From Kluyvera ascorbata ATCC 33433 (GTDB lineage: Bacteria; Pseudomonadota; Gammaproteobacteria; Enterobacterales; Enterobacteriaceae), in the NCBI RefSeq assembly GCF_000735365.1, contig NZ_JMPL01000035.1, forward strand, positions 1 to 36,808: a DNA stretch of 36,808 nucleotides, written 5' to 3'. Numbering within the stretch: the stretch's first letter is position 1; every line of letters begins with the position of its first letter. The notes under the pieces were generated by a model. It did not search any database. It worked only from the letters and a program-made list of their open reading frames with translations, and was not told where the DNA came from. The translations under genes were made by a program, and so were the position numbers. This document shows positions 1 to 9,700 of this stretch, piece after piece.

Positions 1-156
1 GCTAAAGCTATACTCCGGATCGCCCATAAAGCTGAACGTGATCCGCGCCTGCGTTTCACCGTTCGCCACCTGAATATCGGACAAACTTGCCGCCATTGCC
101 GGTACGCCGACCAGCATCAGTGCGGCCATTAACCACCCTTTTGCGCGAAAAATCAT
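1..156 (-). CDS. amiB: N-acetylmuramoyl-L-alanine amidase AmiB, N-terminal fragment
   Basis: Only the first 52 codons are inside the window; the gene continues to the left. The translation starts [18 protein letters not shown], a signal peptide ending near an AMA-A site, followed by [20 protein letters not shown], which matches the start of the mature AmiB AMIN domain as I know it from E. coli. AmiB is a periplasmic zinc amidase that cuts septal peptidoglycan during daughter-cell separation; the AMIN domain targets it to the septum, and the catalytic domain is outside this window. A purine-rich AAGGG stretch lies upstream of the ATG at 156. It follows tsaE by 16 bases on the same strand, the E. 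coli tsaE-amiB order. Confident from the N-terminus and the neighbours. Confidence 0.85.
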   Translation of the reverse strand, partial: MIFRAKGWLMAALMLVGVPAMAASLSDIQVANGETQARITFSFMGDPEYSFS

Positions 157-172
157 CCTGGGATCCCTTAAA

Positions 173-634
173 TTAACCGGCAAACCGCGCCAGCAGAGAC
201 TCACCTAATGAGGAGACCGCGCTAATGCGCGCCTCACGCCCTTGCGCCTGGTAATCTAAGTGTATTTCGATATCCGGCTCGGGCAGAACACCTGCGCCCT
301 GTTGCGGCCATTCCACCAGGCAAATGGCATCGTTAGCAAAGTAATCGCGGATCCCCATAAATTCGAGCTCCTCGGGATCGGCAAGGCGGTACAGATCAAA
401 GTGATAAACCATCAGGTCGGCGAGCTGATAAGGCTCGACCAGGGTATAAGTTGGGCTTTTGACGTTGCCGTTATGACCTAACGCCTGCAGGAATCCACGG
501 CTAAAGGTGGTTTTCCCGGCACCCAAATCGCCGTACAGATAGATGGCGGTTGCGCCGACGCAGGCCTTCGCCACTCGGTTGCCAAGGTCCAGGGTTGCCT
601 GCTCGTCAGATAAAGGAATCACTCGATTAGTCAT
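173..634 (-). CDS. tsaE: tRNA t6A37 threonylcarbamoyladenosine biosynthesis ATPase TsaE
   Basis: A 153-residue protein of the usual TsaE (YjeE) length. The P-loop GDLGAGKTT lies at residues 35-43, and the later segment [10 protein letters not shown] is also typical of the family. TsaE is a cytoplasmic ATPase that works with TsaB and TsaD to place the threonylcarbamoyl group on A37 of ANN-decoding tRNAs; it is essential in E. coli. Its ATG at 634 overlaps the 3' end of nnr by 8 bases, so the two are translationally linked, and amiB follows 16 bases later. The nnr-tsaE-amiB order matches E. coli. Confidence 0.95.
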   Translation of the reverse strand: MTNRVIPLSDEQATLDLGNRVAKACVGATAIYLYGDLGAGKTTFSRGFLQALGHNGNVKSPTYTLVEPYQLADLMVYHFDLYRLADPEELEFMGIRDYFANDAICLVEWPQQGAGVLPEPDIEIHLDYQAQGREARISAVSSLGESLLARFAG

Positions 635-2153
635 GGTTTACGTCAATCACATCCGGGTTAACAACACGCCGTAGCGTGGAAAAGAGGTCTGTCGCGAGCA
701 TACCGCGGGTGCCATAGCGCGCCGCCAGTTCATCGGCGGCGGCACCGTGGGCGATACACCCTGCGCACGCTGCATCATACGGCGATAATGCCTGCCCCAG
801 CAATGCGCCGATGATGCCCGAAAGCACATCACCCATTCCGCCGCTGGCCATGCCGGCATTTCCCGCATCAATAATTCCGATCGCGCCCTGCTCATCTGCC
901 ACGACCGTACCGGCGCCTTTCAGCACCACCGCGCCGCCGTACCGTTTTACCAGACGTTGCGCAGAAAGTAAGCGATCGTGCTCGATATCTGCCACCCGAC
1001 AATTGAGCAGCCGTGCGGCTTCACCGGGGTGTGGCGTGATCACGCGATTGTGACGTTTATCCGGATTGATTGCCAGCAGGTTCAGCGCATCGGCATCCCA
1101 GAGAGTTGGTTTACGGAAATTGTCGATTTTCCGCAGCGCCTGTTTGCCCCATTCGGCCTGCCCCAGACCGGGGCCAATCACCACGACATCTGCCCATTCA
1201 AGCGCTTCATCGAGCGTCTGCGGCGTTAGTTCATGCACCATCAGCTCAGGCCTAGCGGTAATAATCGGCGCAACGTTTTCAGCGCGGGTTAATACGCGTA
1301 CCAGCCCCGCACCGGCTCGCAGCGCCGCTTCGCCGGTCATACGAATCGCCCCAGCGGTACCGTGATCGCCACCGATTACCACCAGGCGGCCGTGATCGCC
1401 TTTGTGCGAGGTGGGACGACGCGGAGTGAACCACTGTCCTAGCTGCGAAGCATCAAACCGATGAATATTTGTGTGCTGGGTTGCCAGCCAGGGCTCAAGC
1501 CCCAGCGCATCATGATGTAGATGCCCGACAACGTCACGCGCCTTGCCGGTCAGCAAACCGGGCTTGAGGGCGATAAAGGTGATGGTGTGAGCAGCCTGAA
1601 TAACCGCGCCGGGCGTCGTGCCCGTCTGGGCGTTCAGCCCGGAGGGAATATCCAGCGCGACAACCGGTGCCGGGAAGGCGTTAGCTCGCACAATCAGGTT
1701 CGCGACGTTCTCGCGCGGCGCGCTTTGTAGTCCAGTGCCGAGCAGGCCATCGATAATCAGGTCTGCATCCTGTGGCCAATCCGCATCTTCCGGATAAATC
1801 TCGCCGCCCGCCGCGTGCCACGCCTCACGAGCAGCCTGCGCTTCTTCCGGCAGCGGCTTATCGCTGGCGATTGCCAGCAGCGTCACCTGAATACCGGCAG
1901 CCTGCGCCAGACGCGCGACCTCGTAGCCATCGCCGCCGTTATTGCCGTGACCGCACAGAACAATCCAGTGGCGGGTGGAAGGATATGCGGCACGCGCGAG
2001 CTTAAACGCCGCTTCGCCCGCACGCTGCATTAGCGTGTAAAGGGAAAGCCCAAGGCTCTGCGCCGCCGCTTTTTCAGCGCGACGCAGGTCATCCGCAGGC
2101 CAAATGGAGTGTGGTATACTTTGGGGGTTACTCGTCAATGTATGGTCCGTCAT
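627..2153 (-). CDS. nnr: Bifunctional NAD(P)H-hydrate epimerase / ADP-dependent (S)-NAD(P)H-hydrate dehydratase
   Basis: A 508-residue cytoplasmic metabolite-repair enzyme (old name YjeF) that returns hydrated NADH and NADPH to the usable form. The N-terminal half is the YjeF_N epimerase fold with [16 protein letters not shown]; the C-terminal half is the ribokinase-like dehydratase with [14 protein letters not shown] and the nucleotide-binding stretch [20 protein letters not shown] start it at the ATG at 2153, giving MTDHT as in E. coli. A further in-frame ATG lies 7 codons upstream, but GAGGGGCTGTGAC directly before 2153 provides the ribosome-binding site. Its start overlaps that of divergent queG, and its end overlaps tsaE. 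Confidence 0.95.
   Translation of the reverse strand: MTDHTLTSNPQSIPHSIWPADDLRRAEKAAAQSLGLSLYTLMQRAGEAAFKLARAAYPSTRHWIVLCGHGNNGGDGYEVARLAQAAGIQVTLLAIASDKPLPEEAQAAREAWHAAGGEIYPEDADWPQDADLIIDGLLGTGLQSAPRENVANLIVRANAFPAPVVALDIPSGLNAQTGTTPGAVIQAAHTITFIALKPGLLTGKARDVVGHLHHDALGLEPWLATQHTNIHRFDASQLGQWFTPRRPTSHKGDHGRLVVIGGDHGTAGAIRMTGEAALRAGAGLVRVLTRAENVAPIITARPELMVHELTPQTLDEALEWADVVVIGPGLGQAEWGKQALRKIDNFRKPTLWDADALNLLAINPDKRHNRVITPHPGEAARLLNCRVADIEHDRLLSAQRLVKRYGGAVVLKGAGTVVADEQGAIGIIDAGNAGMASGGMGDVLSGIIGALLGQALSPYDAACAGCIAHGAAADELAARYGTRGMLATDLFSTLRRVVNPDVIDVNHD
2112..2120 (+). promoter_or_regulatory. Extended -10 promoter for queG
   Basis: TGG-TATACT is an extended -10 element (TGN plus five of six bases of TATAAT), 31 bases before the queG start. 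No good -35 hexamer is visible, as expected for this promoter type. It lies inside the nnr coding region, so queG transcription starts within nnr. Predicted from sequence only. Confidence 0.5.
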
Positions 2154-3291
2154 GTCACAGCCCCTCGATCTCAATCAATTAGCGCAACAAATCAAACAAT
2201 GGGGCGCCGAACTGGGTTTTCAGCAGGTCGGCATTACCGATACCGATCTCAGCGCCTCCGAGCCCAAACTGCAGGCATGGCTGGATAAACAATACCACGG
2301 CGAGATGGAATGGATGGCGCGTCACGGTATGATGCGCGCGCGTCCACACGAACTGCAGCCCGGTACGCTCCGGGTCCTCAGCGTTCGCATGAACTATCTT
2401 CCCGCCAATGCGGCCTTTGCCAGCACGCTGAAAAATCCCGAGCTAGGTTACGTCAGCCGTTATGCCCTGGGGCGTGATTATCATAAGCTGTTGCGTAACC
2501 GCCTTAAAAAGCTCGGCGAAATGATTCAGGAACAGTGTGTCTCGCTGAATTTTAGACCGTTTGTCGACTCTGCGCCTATTCTTGAGCGTCCGCTAGCGGA
2601 AAAAGCCGGGATTGGCTGGACGGGGAAGCACTCGCTTATCCTCAACCGCGACGCTGGATCGTTCTTTTTCCTCGGTGAGCTGCTGGTTGATATCCCTCTG
2701 CCCATCGATCAACCGGTAGCCGAAGAGTGCGGGCGCTGCGTGGCCTGCATGACCATCTGCCCTACCGGCGCGATTGTCGAACCTTATACTGTCGACGCCC
2801 GCCGCTGTATTTCTTATCTGACTATCGAGCTCGAAGGCGCCATTCCGGAAGAATTTCGTCCACTATTGGGCAATCGTATATACGGCTGCGACGACTGCCA
2901 GCTAATCTGCCCGTGGAATCGCTTCTCACAATTGACCGATGAAGCCGACTTTAGTCCGCGCAAAGCGCTGCATGCGCCTGAACTTATCGAGCTGTTCGCC
3001 TGGAATGAAGCGCATTTCCTGAAGGTGACAGAAGGTTCGGCCATTCGCCGTATCGGCCACCTGCGCTGGCTGCGAAATATTGCCGTTGCGCTGGGTAACG
3101 CACCGTGGAGCGACGCTACGCTAAACGCGCTGGAGAGTCGCCGGGGTGAGCACCCACTTCTCGATGAACACATTGAATGGGCGATTGCGCAGCAAATTAC
3201 ACGTCGAAATGAGCATGTGGTTGAAGTGCAGTTGCCGAAGAAACAGCGTCTGGTGAGAGTGGTGGAAAAAGGGCTACCGCGCGATGCGTGA
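2152..3291 (+). CDS. queG: Epoxyqueuosine reductase QueG
   Basis: A 379-residue cytoplasmic enzyme that reduces epoxyqueuosine to queuosine at position 34 of GUN-anticodon tRNAs, the last step of queuosine synthesis. It uses cobalamin and two [4Fe-4S] clusters. The cluster cysteines are visible: CGRCVACMTICPTGAI around residue 190, and GCDDCQLICPWNR further on. The ATG at 2152 gives [10 protein letters not shown], matching the E. coli start; 16 more in-frame codons upstream were rejected because they run through the promoter and nnr. The ribosome-binding site is weak. The start codon overlaps that of the divergent nnr within one CATG. Confidence 0.95.
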   Translation: MSQPLDLNQLAQQIKQWGAELGFQQVGITDTDLSASEPKLQAWLDKQYHGEMEWMARHGMMRARPHELQPGTLRVLSVRMNYLPANAAFASTLKNPELGYVSRYALGRDYHKLLRNRLKKLGEMIQEQCVSLNFRPFVDSAPILERPLAEKAGIGWTGKHSLILNRDAGSFFFLGELLVDIPLPIDQPVAEECGRCVACMTICPTGAIVEPYTVDARRCISYLTIELEGAIPEEFRPLLGNRIYGCDDCQLICPWNRFSQLTDEADFSPRKALHAPELIELFAWNEAHFLKVTEGSAIRRIGHLRWLRNIAVALGNAPWSDATLNALESRRGEHPLLDEHIEWAIAQQITRRNEHVVEVQLPKKQRLVRVVEKGLPRDA

Positions 3292-3560
3292 TATATTCAC
3301 AGCCTGTGAGTAAAAATAAAAAGACATTGCGTTTCAACACGCCAAAGTTCGTCAAGCGATCTTGCTAACATTTTGAAATGATATATCTCGTTATATTTCA
3401 GTAAGTTGACAAAAAGTGTAAAAATCCAGAAAACATTAGCACGCGAAGAACGAGATAACAGCCTGTGGATAACTCTGTTTACAAGAGTATTTCAGAAACG
3501 AAAAAAACAACCTCAATGGCTTGATGCATTGTGGAAGTATTTTTGTTTTGGAAGAAAATT

Positions 3561-3636
<76 letters not shown>

Positions 3637-3696
3637 AAAATCTGGCAATTTTTGTTGCTGTCGTAATTCGCATTTCTGCTTCGTTACGGGAGGCGC

Positions 3697-3724
3697 ATTA
3701 TACGAGAATTCTTTCCCCCTGCAA
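3697..3724 (-). promoter_or_regulatory. Strong sigma-70 promoter of the tRNA-Gly gene
   Basis: On the minus strand, TTGCAG (3719-3724), a 16-base spacer and a perfect TATAAT (3697-3702) are followed by the GC-rich discriminator GCGCCTCCC. That arrangement is typical of growth-rate- and ppGpp-controlled stable-RNA promoters. Transcription would start near 3690, leaving a leader of about 55 bases before the mature tRNA. Confidence 0.8.
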
Positions 3725-3816
3725 CCCCCCCTGAAGCGATTTTTTAAAAAAACCGTTCAAGTGCTGGATAAATCGGCAAGTTGACTATTTTAGCGCCAAT
3801 TCATCCCTTTAGCACG

Positions 3817-4362
3817 TTAAAGCTGAATAAAATGTTCGCGGTAGTAGGCCAGTTCCGCCACCGACTCACGAATGTCATCCATCGCCTGGTGAGTGCCCTG
3901 CTTTTTAAAGCCCGGCAGAATTTCCGGTTTCCAGCGACGCGCCAGCTCTTTAAGCGTGCTGACATCCAGATAGCGATAGTGGAAGTAGGATTCCAGCTCC
4001 GGCATGTATTTAAACAGGAAACGACGATCCTGACCGATACTGTTGCCGCAAATCGGTGATTTACCTTCAGGCACCCATTGCTTTAAGAATTCCAGCGTCG
4101 CCAGCTCCGCTTCGCGATCACCCATGGTGCTCGCCTTCACGCGTTCCACCAGCCCGCTGCCGGTGTGGGTGCGCACGTTCCAGTCATCCATCAGCGCCAG
4201 CTGCGCGTCAGATTGGTGAACGGCAATGGTCGGCCCTTCCGCCAGAATATTCAGCTGTGCGTCAGTCACCAGCGTGGCGATTTCAATAATGCGATCGTGC
4301 TCGGGATTCAGGCCGGTCATCTCCAGATCGATCCAAATCAGGTTGTTTTCATCTGCACTCAT
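3817..4362 (-). CDS. orn: Oligoribonuclease (3'-5' exoribonuclease for nanoRNA)
   Basis: A 181-residue cytoplasmic DEDDh exonuclease that degrades 2-5-nucleotide RNAs to mononucleotides, finishing mRNA decay and c-di-GMP breakdown through pGpG. The first acidic pair is in WIDLEMTGL (Asp12, Glu14), and [11 protein letters not shown] carries the catalytic His and Asp near the C-terminus. The ATG at 4362 gives [10 protein letters not shown] as in E. coli; AAGGGTGG lies 8 bases upstream. An ATG 4 codons earlier is rejected because it overlaps that ribosome-binding site. It is divergent from rsgA, as in E. coli. Confidence 0.95.
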   Translation of the reverse strand: MSADENNLIWIDLEMTGLNPEHDRIIEIATLVTDAQLNILAEGPTIAVHQSDAQLALMDDWNVRTHTGSGLVERVKASTMGDREAELATLEFLKQWVPEGKSPICGNSIGQDRRFLFKYMPELESYFHYRYLDVSTLKELARRWKPEILPGFKKQGTHQAMDDIRESVAELAYYREHFIQL

Positions 4363-4468
4363 GTTATTTTCCACCCTTCTGTCTTACCTGCCGCGGTAGG
4401 TTAACTAGTATTAATTAGCGTGTATCATAGAGGTTTTGCCCGATATGGGCGACCAGGAGTCAGCACGA

Positions 4469-5524
4469 TTGAGTAAAAATAAACTCTCCAAGGGGCAGCA
4501 GCGCCGCGTAAAAGCGAACCATCAGCGCCGACTGACAACCACCACGGAGAAGCCAGATTACGACGATAACCTGTTTGGCGAAGCCGCCGAAGGGATCGTC
4601 ATCAGCCGCTTCGGTATGCATGCCGACGTGGAGTCCGCCGATGGCGACATCCACCGCTGCAATATCCGTCGCACCATTCGTTCACTGGTCACCGGTGACC
4701 GCGTTGTCTGGCGTCCAGGCAAGGCCGCTGCGGAAGGCGTGAGAGTCAAAGGTATTGTTGAAGCCGTTCACGAGCGGACCTCCGTTCTGACACGCCCGGA
4801 CTTTTATGACGGCGTGAAGCCCATTGCCGCCAACATCGACCAGATTGTTATCGTCTCCGCCATTTTGCCCGAGCTGTCGCTGAATATTATCGACCGCTAT
4901 CTTGTCGCCTGCGAAACGCTCAACGTTGAACCACTGCTGGTGCTCAATAAAATAGACTTGCTGGACGAAGACGGCATGGCGTTCGTCAATGAGCAGATGG
5001 ATATCTATCGCAATATTGGCTATCGCGTTCTGATGGCATCGAGCCATACCCAGGACGGCTTAAAACCGCTGGAAGAGGCGCTGACCAACCGTATCAGCAT
5101 CTTTGCCGGGCAGTCTGGCGTCGGAAAATCGAGCCTGCTTAACGCCCTGCTGGGGCTGAACGACGACCGCATTCTGACTAACGACGTTTCCGACGTCTCG
5201 GGCCTTGGCCAACACACCACCACCGCCGCGCGCCTGTATCATTTCCCGCACGGCGGCGACGTGATTGACTCCCCTGGGGTCCGTGAATTTGGTCTGTGGC
5301 ACCTTGAGCCGGAACAAGTCACCAATGGATTTGTCGAATTCCATGACTATCTCGGCCTGTGCAAATACCGCGACTGTAAGCACGATGCCGATCCCGGCTG
5401 TGCCATCCGTGAAGCCGTCGATAACGGTAAAATTGCCGAATCACGTTTTGAAAATTATCACCACATCCTGGACAGTATGGCGCAGGTAAAAACGCGTAAA
5501 AACTTTTCAGAGACCGATAAATGA
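4469..5524 (+). CDS. rsgA: Small ribosomal subunit biogenesis GTPase RsgA (TTG start)
   Basis: A 351-residue GTPase that checks late 30S subunit maturation and releases RbfA. It has an N-terminal OB fold and then a circularly permuted GTPase domain, in which G4 NKID (160-163) comes before G1 GQSGVGKSS (from 214). The C-terminal zinc knuckle follows with [18 protein letters not shown]. The start is TTG at 4469, giving the E. coli-like [18 protein letters not shown] ends 9 bases before it. An ATG at 4436 would add 11 unrelated residues. Its 3' end carries the CpxR box that probably serves psd. Confidence 0.95.
   Translation: MSKNKLSKGQQRRVKANHQRRLTTTTEKPDYDDNLFGEAAEGIVISRFGMHADVESADGDIHRCNIRRTIRSLVTGDRVVWRPGKAAAEGVRVKGIVEAVHERTSVLTRPDFYDGVKPIAANIDQIVIVSAILPELSLNIIDRYLVACETLNVEPLLVLNKIDLLDEDGMAFVNEQMDIYRNIGYRVLMASSHTQDGLKPLEEALTNRISIFAGQSGVGKSSLLNALLGLNDDRILTNDVSDVSGLGQHTTTAARLYHFPHGGDVIDSPGVREFGLWHLEPEQVTNGFVEFHDYLGLCKYRDCKHDADPGCAIREAVDNGKIAESRFENYHHILDSMAQVKTRKNFSETDK
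5486..5500 (+). promoter_or_regulatory. CpxR box upstream of psd
   Basis: GTAAA-AACGC-GTAAA is a perfect match to the direct-repeat CpxR consensus GTAAA-N5-GTAAA. It lies in the last codons of rsgA, about 85 bases upstream of the predicted psd start point. Control of E. coli psd by CpxRA and sigma-E is established; use of this site here is inferred from sequence and position. Confidence 0.65.
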
Positions 5525-5542
5525 GAACTATGATTTTGCCGA

Positions 5543-5571
5543 CTGACATTTTCACTGACAATCGCTAGAAT
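5543..5571 (+). promoter_or_regulatory. Sigma-70 promoter of psd-mscM
   Basis: CTGACA (5543-5548), a 17-base spacer and TAGAAT (5566-5571), each five of six to consensus. The start point would be near 5578. It lies 19 bases after rsgA and within activating distance of the CpxR box. Confidence 0.6.
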
Positions 5572-5590
5572 CGGCCGCTTTTCTCATTTA

Positions 5591-5612
5591 GATCCGACGC
5601 GATCGTCGGATC
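5591..5612 (+). other. Leader hairpin of psd
   Basis: GATCCGACG and CGTCGGATC form a perfect 9-bp stem with a 4-base loop CGAT, located in the predicted psd 5' leader about 31 bases before the TTG start. There is no U-run, so it is not an intrinsic terminator. An effect on mRNA stability or translation is only a guess. Confidence 0.4.
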
Positions 5613-5643
5613 AGGAACGACACATAATGGCCTGGAGGCTACC

Positions 5644-6690
5644 TTGTTAAACTCGTTTAAACTTTCACTGCAATACATTCTGCCTAAACTGTGGCTTACG
5701 CGTCTCGCAGGCTGGGGTGCGAGCAAACGAGCGGGATGGCTGACGAAACTGGTTATCGATCTGTTCGTGAAGTTCTACAAGGTCGATATGAAAGAAGCGC
5801 AGAAGCCGGACACCGCCAGCTACCGCACTTTCAACGACTTCTTCGTCCGTCCGCTGCGTGAAGATGCCCGCCCGGTCAACACCGACCCAAGCGTGCTGGT
5901 GATGCCGGCCGACGGCGTAATTAGCCAGCTTGGCGCGATTGAAGACGACAAAATTCTGCAGGCCAAAGGCCATAACTACTCGCTCGAAGCGCTGCTCGCG
6001 GGTAACTACATCATGGCTGATCTGTTCCGTAACGGCAGCTTCGCCACCACCTATCTGTCGCCGCGCGACTACCACCGCGTACATATGCCGTGCAACGGTA
6101 TCCTGCGTGAAATGATTTACGTGCCGGGTGACCTGTTCTCCGTGAACCACCTGACCGCGCAGAACGTACCCAATCTGTTTGCCCGTAACGAACGCGTCAT
6201 CTGTCTGTTTGATACTGAATTCGGCCCAATGGCGCAAATTCTGGTGGGTGCGACTATCGTGGGTAGTATCGAAACCGTCTGGGCGGGTACCATCACGCCA
6301 CCGCGCGAAGGTGTAATTAAGCGCTGGACCTACCCGGCGGGCGATCAAGAGGGCTCAGTAGCATTGCTGAAAGGCCAGGAAATGGGCCGCTTCAAGCTGG
6401 GCTCAACGGTAATCAACCTGTTTGCCGCGGGTAAAGTGACGCTGATGGAGCAGCTGAAAAATCTGTCCGTGACTAAGCTTGGCGAGCCGCTGGCCGTTTC
6501 CACCGAGGCCGTTGTCGAACCTGAGGCTGCGCCGGTTGTTGAACCTGCAGTTGAACCTGTAGTAGTTGAGCCTGTAGTAGTTGAGCCGGTTGTTGAACCC
6601 GTTGCTGAACCACAGGCCGAAGCGGTTGTTGAACCGGTCGTAGAGCAGGATGTCGCCCCAAAGGCTGACAACACGCAAGAAAAAAGTTAA
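5644..6690 (+). CDS. psd: Phosphatidylserine decarboxylase proenzyme (TTG start, long VEP-rich tail)
   Basis: A 348-residue inner-membrane-associated enzyme that converts phosphatidylserine to phosphatidylethanolamine with a pyruvoyl cofactor. The self-cleavage motif LGST is at 253-256 (Ser254 becomes pyruvoyl), with the maturation triad partners Asp90 (MPAD) and His147 (YHRVH). GGAGG lies 5 bases before the TTG start, which gives [18 protein letters not shown] as in E. coli. Up to residue about 283 it tracks E. coli Psd (322 aa); the tail is longer and built from VEP-type repeats. mscM follows after 19 bases, forming an operon, and a CpxR box and sigma-70 promoter lie upstream. Confidence 0.95.
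   Translation: MLNSFKLSLQYILPKLWLTRLAGWGASKRAGWLTKLVIDLFVKFYKVDMKEAQKPDTASYRTFNDFFVRPLREDARPVNTDPSVLVMPADGVISQLGAIEDDKILQAKGHNYSLEALLAGNYIMADLFRNGSFATTYLSPRDYHRVHMPCNGILREMIYVPGDLFSVNHLTAQNVPNLFARNERVICLFDTEFGPMAQILVGATIVGSIETVWAGTITPPREGVIKRWTYPAGDQEGSVALLKGQEMGRFKLGSTVINLFAAGKVTLMEQLKNLSVTKLGEPLAVSTEAVVEPEAAPVVEPAVEPVVVEPVVVEPVVEPVAEPQAEAVVEPVVEQDVAPKADNTQEKS
6511..6645 (+). repeat. VEP-coding tandem repeat region in psd
   Basis: This low-complexity stretch encodes repeated (V)VEP units in the Psd tail. It includes a perfect tandem pair of the 15-mer CCTGTAGTAGTTGAG at 6556-6570 and 6571-6585, with degenerate copies around it. The unit length keeps the reading frame, so copy-number slippage would change tail length without breaking the gene. 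Confidence 0.75.
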
Positions 6691-6709
6691 CAACGAATAA
6701 GGGTCTGAC

Positions 6710-9700
6710 GTGCGCCTGATTATCACTTTACTGATGGCCTGGTGCCTCAGCCAGGGGGCGTACGCAGCGACTGCCCCCAACGCTCGACAAATAACCCAGG
6801 AACTGGAACAGGCAAAGGCGGCAAAGCCCGCCCAGCCTGAAACCGTCGAAGCGTTACAAAATGCCCTGACCGCGCTCGAAGAGCAGAAAGGCTCTCTTGA
6901 GCGCGCCGCGCAGTACCAGCAGGTCATCGATAACTTCCCCAAACTCTCCCAGACGTTGCGTAATCAGCTCAACAACCTGCGCGATGAACCGCGTCAGGTG
7001 CCTGAAGGCATGAGCAGCGATGCGTTGAATCAGGAGATTTTGCAGGTTAGCAGCCAACTGCTGGAAAAAACCCGCCTTGCTCAACAGGAACAAGAGCGCG
7101 CCCGCGATATCGCGGACTCCCTGAACCAGCTTCCCCAGCAGCAGACCGACGCACGCCGACAGTTAAACGACGTGGAGCGTCGAATCGGCACACAAGCAGG
7201 CAATACGCCGCTGGCGCAGGCACAAAACCTCAATTTGCAGGCTGATTCCAGCAAACTCAAAGCGCTGGTTGATGAACTGGAGCTGGCACAGCTCTCTGCC
7301 AATAACCGCCAGGAACTGGCGCGTATGCGCTCAGAGCTCGCACAAAAGCAAAGTGAGCAATTGGATGCGTATCTGCAAGCCCTGCGAAACCAGCTCAATA
7401 GCCAGCGCCAGCGTGAAGCGGAACGCGCGCTGGAAAGCACCGAGCTGCTGGCGGAAAACAGCGAAAACCTGCCAGCGGGTATCGTTGACCAGTTTAAGAT
7501 TAACCGAGAACTTTCTCAGGCGCTGAACCAGCAGGCTCAGCGTATGGATTTGGTTGCCTCGCAGCAGCGTCAGGCGGCCAATCAGACGCTGCAGGTGCGC
7601 CAAGCCCTGAATACGCTGCGCGAGCAGTCACAGTGGCTGGGCTCATCGAATCTGCTCGGTGAAGCGCTGCGCGCGCAGGTCGCTCGTCTGCCGGAGATGC
7701 CAAAGCCACAGCAGCTTGATACCGAAATGGCCCAGCTGCGCGTGCATCGTCTGCGCTATGAAGACCTGCTGAACAAGCAGCCGCAGCTACGCCAGATTCG
7801 CCAGGCCGACGGCCAGCCGCTCACCAGCGAAGAGAACCGTATTCTTGAAGCCCAGCTTCGTACCCAGCGCGAACTGCTGAATTCGCTGCTGCAGGGCGGC
7901 GATACGCTTATCCTCGAGCTGACCAAGCTGAAAGTTTCCAACAGCCAGTTGGAAGATGCGCTGAAAGAGGTCAACGAAGCCACCCACCGCTACCTGTTCT
8001 GGACCTCCGACGTGCGGCCTATCGACTTCAGCTGGCCGCTAGAAATTGTGCAGGACCTGCGCCGCCTGATTTCGCTCGACACGTTCAGCCAGCTCGGCAA
8101 AGCCAGCATGATGATGCTTACCAGCCGTCAGACGCTGTTCCCGCTGTTTGGTGCCCTGCTGCTGGTTGGCTTCAGCATCAGCTCACGTAAGCACTTCACG
8201 CGCTTCCTGGAGCGTTCCAGCGCCCGTGTGGGCAAGGTCACCCAGGATCACTTCTGGCTGACGCTACGCACGGTCTTCTGGTCAATCCTGGTCGCCTCAC
8301 CGCTGCCGGTACTGTGGGCAACGCTTGGCTACGGTTTACAGGAAGCCTGGCCCTTCCCGCTCGCCGTCGCCGTCGGTGATGGCGTCACCGCCACCGTACC
8401 ACTGCTGTGGGTGGTGATGATTTGCGCGGCGTTCGCCCGCACCAACGGTCTGTTTATCGTTCACTTTGGCTGGCCGCAGCACCGCGTGGCGCGCGCAATG
8501 CGCTACTACCTGATGAGCATCGGGCTTATCGTGCCGCTGATTATGGCGCTGATCATGTTCGATAATCTCAACGACCGCGAGTTCTCCGCTTCGCTCGGCA
8601 GGCTGTGCTTTATCCTGATCTGCGGCGCGCTGGCGATGGTAACGGTGAGCCTGAAACGCGCGGGGATCCCGCTCTATCTCGATAAAAGCGGCAGCGGTGA
8701 AAACCGCGTTAACCTGCTGCTGTGGAACCTGATGATTGGTGCGCCGCTGCTGGCGATTTTCACCGCGGCGGTGGGCTATCTTGCCACCTCGCAGGCGCTG
8801 CTGGCGCGTCTGGAAACTTCGGTCGCTATCTGGTTCCTGCTGTTAGTGATTTACCACGTCATCCGCCGCTGGATGCTGATTCAGCGCCGCCGTCTGGCCT
8901 TTGACCGCGCCAAGCATAAACGTGCCGAAATGCTGGCGCATCGCGCCCGTGGCGAGGAAGAAGCGCACGCCAGCAGTCTGGAAGGGTCTGTCGAGCAGGA
9001 GGTGAGCGAAGTCAACCTCGATACCATCAGCGAGCAGTCGCTACGCCTGGTGCGCTCGATTCTGATGCTGATTGCGCTGGTGTCGGTGATTATCCTGTGG
9101 TCGGAAATTCACTCAGCGTTTGGCTTCCTTGAGAATATTTCGCTGTGGGACGTCACCTCAACGGTACAGGGCGTTGAAAGCATTGAGCCAATTACCCTCG
9201 GCGCGGTGCTGATCGCGATTCTGGTGCTGATCATCACCACCCAGTTGGTGCGCAACCTGCCCGCGCTGCTGGAACTGGCCATTCTGCAACACCTGGATTT
9301 AACGCCGGGTACCGGCTATGCCATCACCACCATCACCAAATATCTGCTGCTGCTGATAGGCGGGCTGGTTGGATTCTCGATGATTGGTATTGAATGGTCG
9401 AAGCTGCAATGGCTGGTCGCCGCACTCGGTGTCGGTCTCGGCTTTGGTTTGCAGGAGATTTTCGCCAACTTCATCTCCGGCCTGATTATTCTGTTTGAGA
9501 AGCCGATTCGTATCGGCGATACGGTCACCATCCGCGACCTGACCGGTAGCGTGACCAAAATCAACACCCGCGCCACCACCATCAGTGACTGGGACCGCAA
9601 AGAGATTATCGTGCCGAACAAGGCTTTTATCACCGAGCAGTTCATCAACTGGTCGCTGTCGGATTCGGTTACGCGCGTGGTGTTAAGCATTCCTGCGCCG

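Noticed and set aside
6345-6674. Minus-strand Ser/Thr/Gly-rich frames opposite the psd tail
   Set aside because: They are antisense translations of the VEP repeat, with no start signal.
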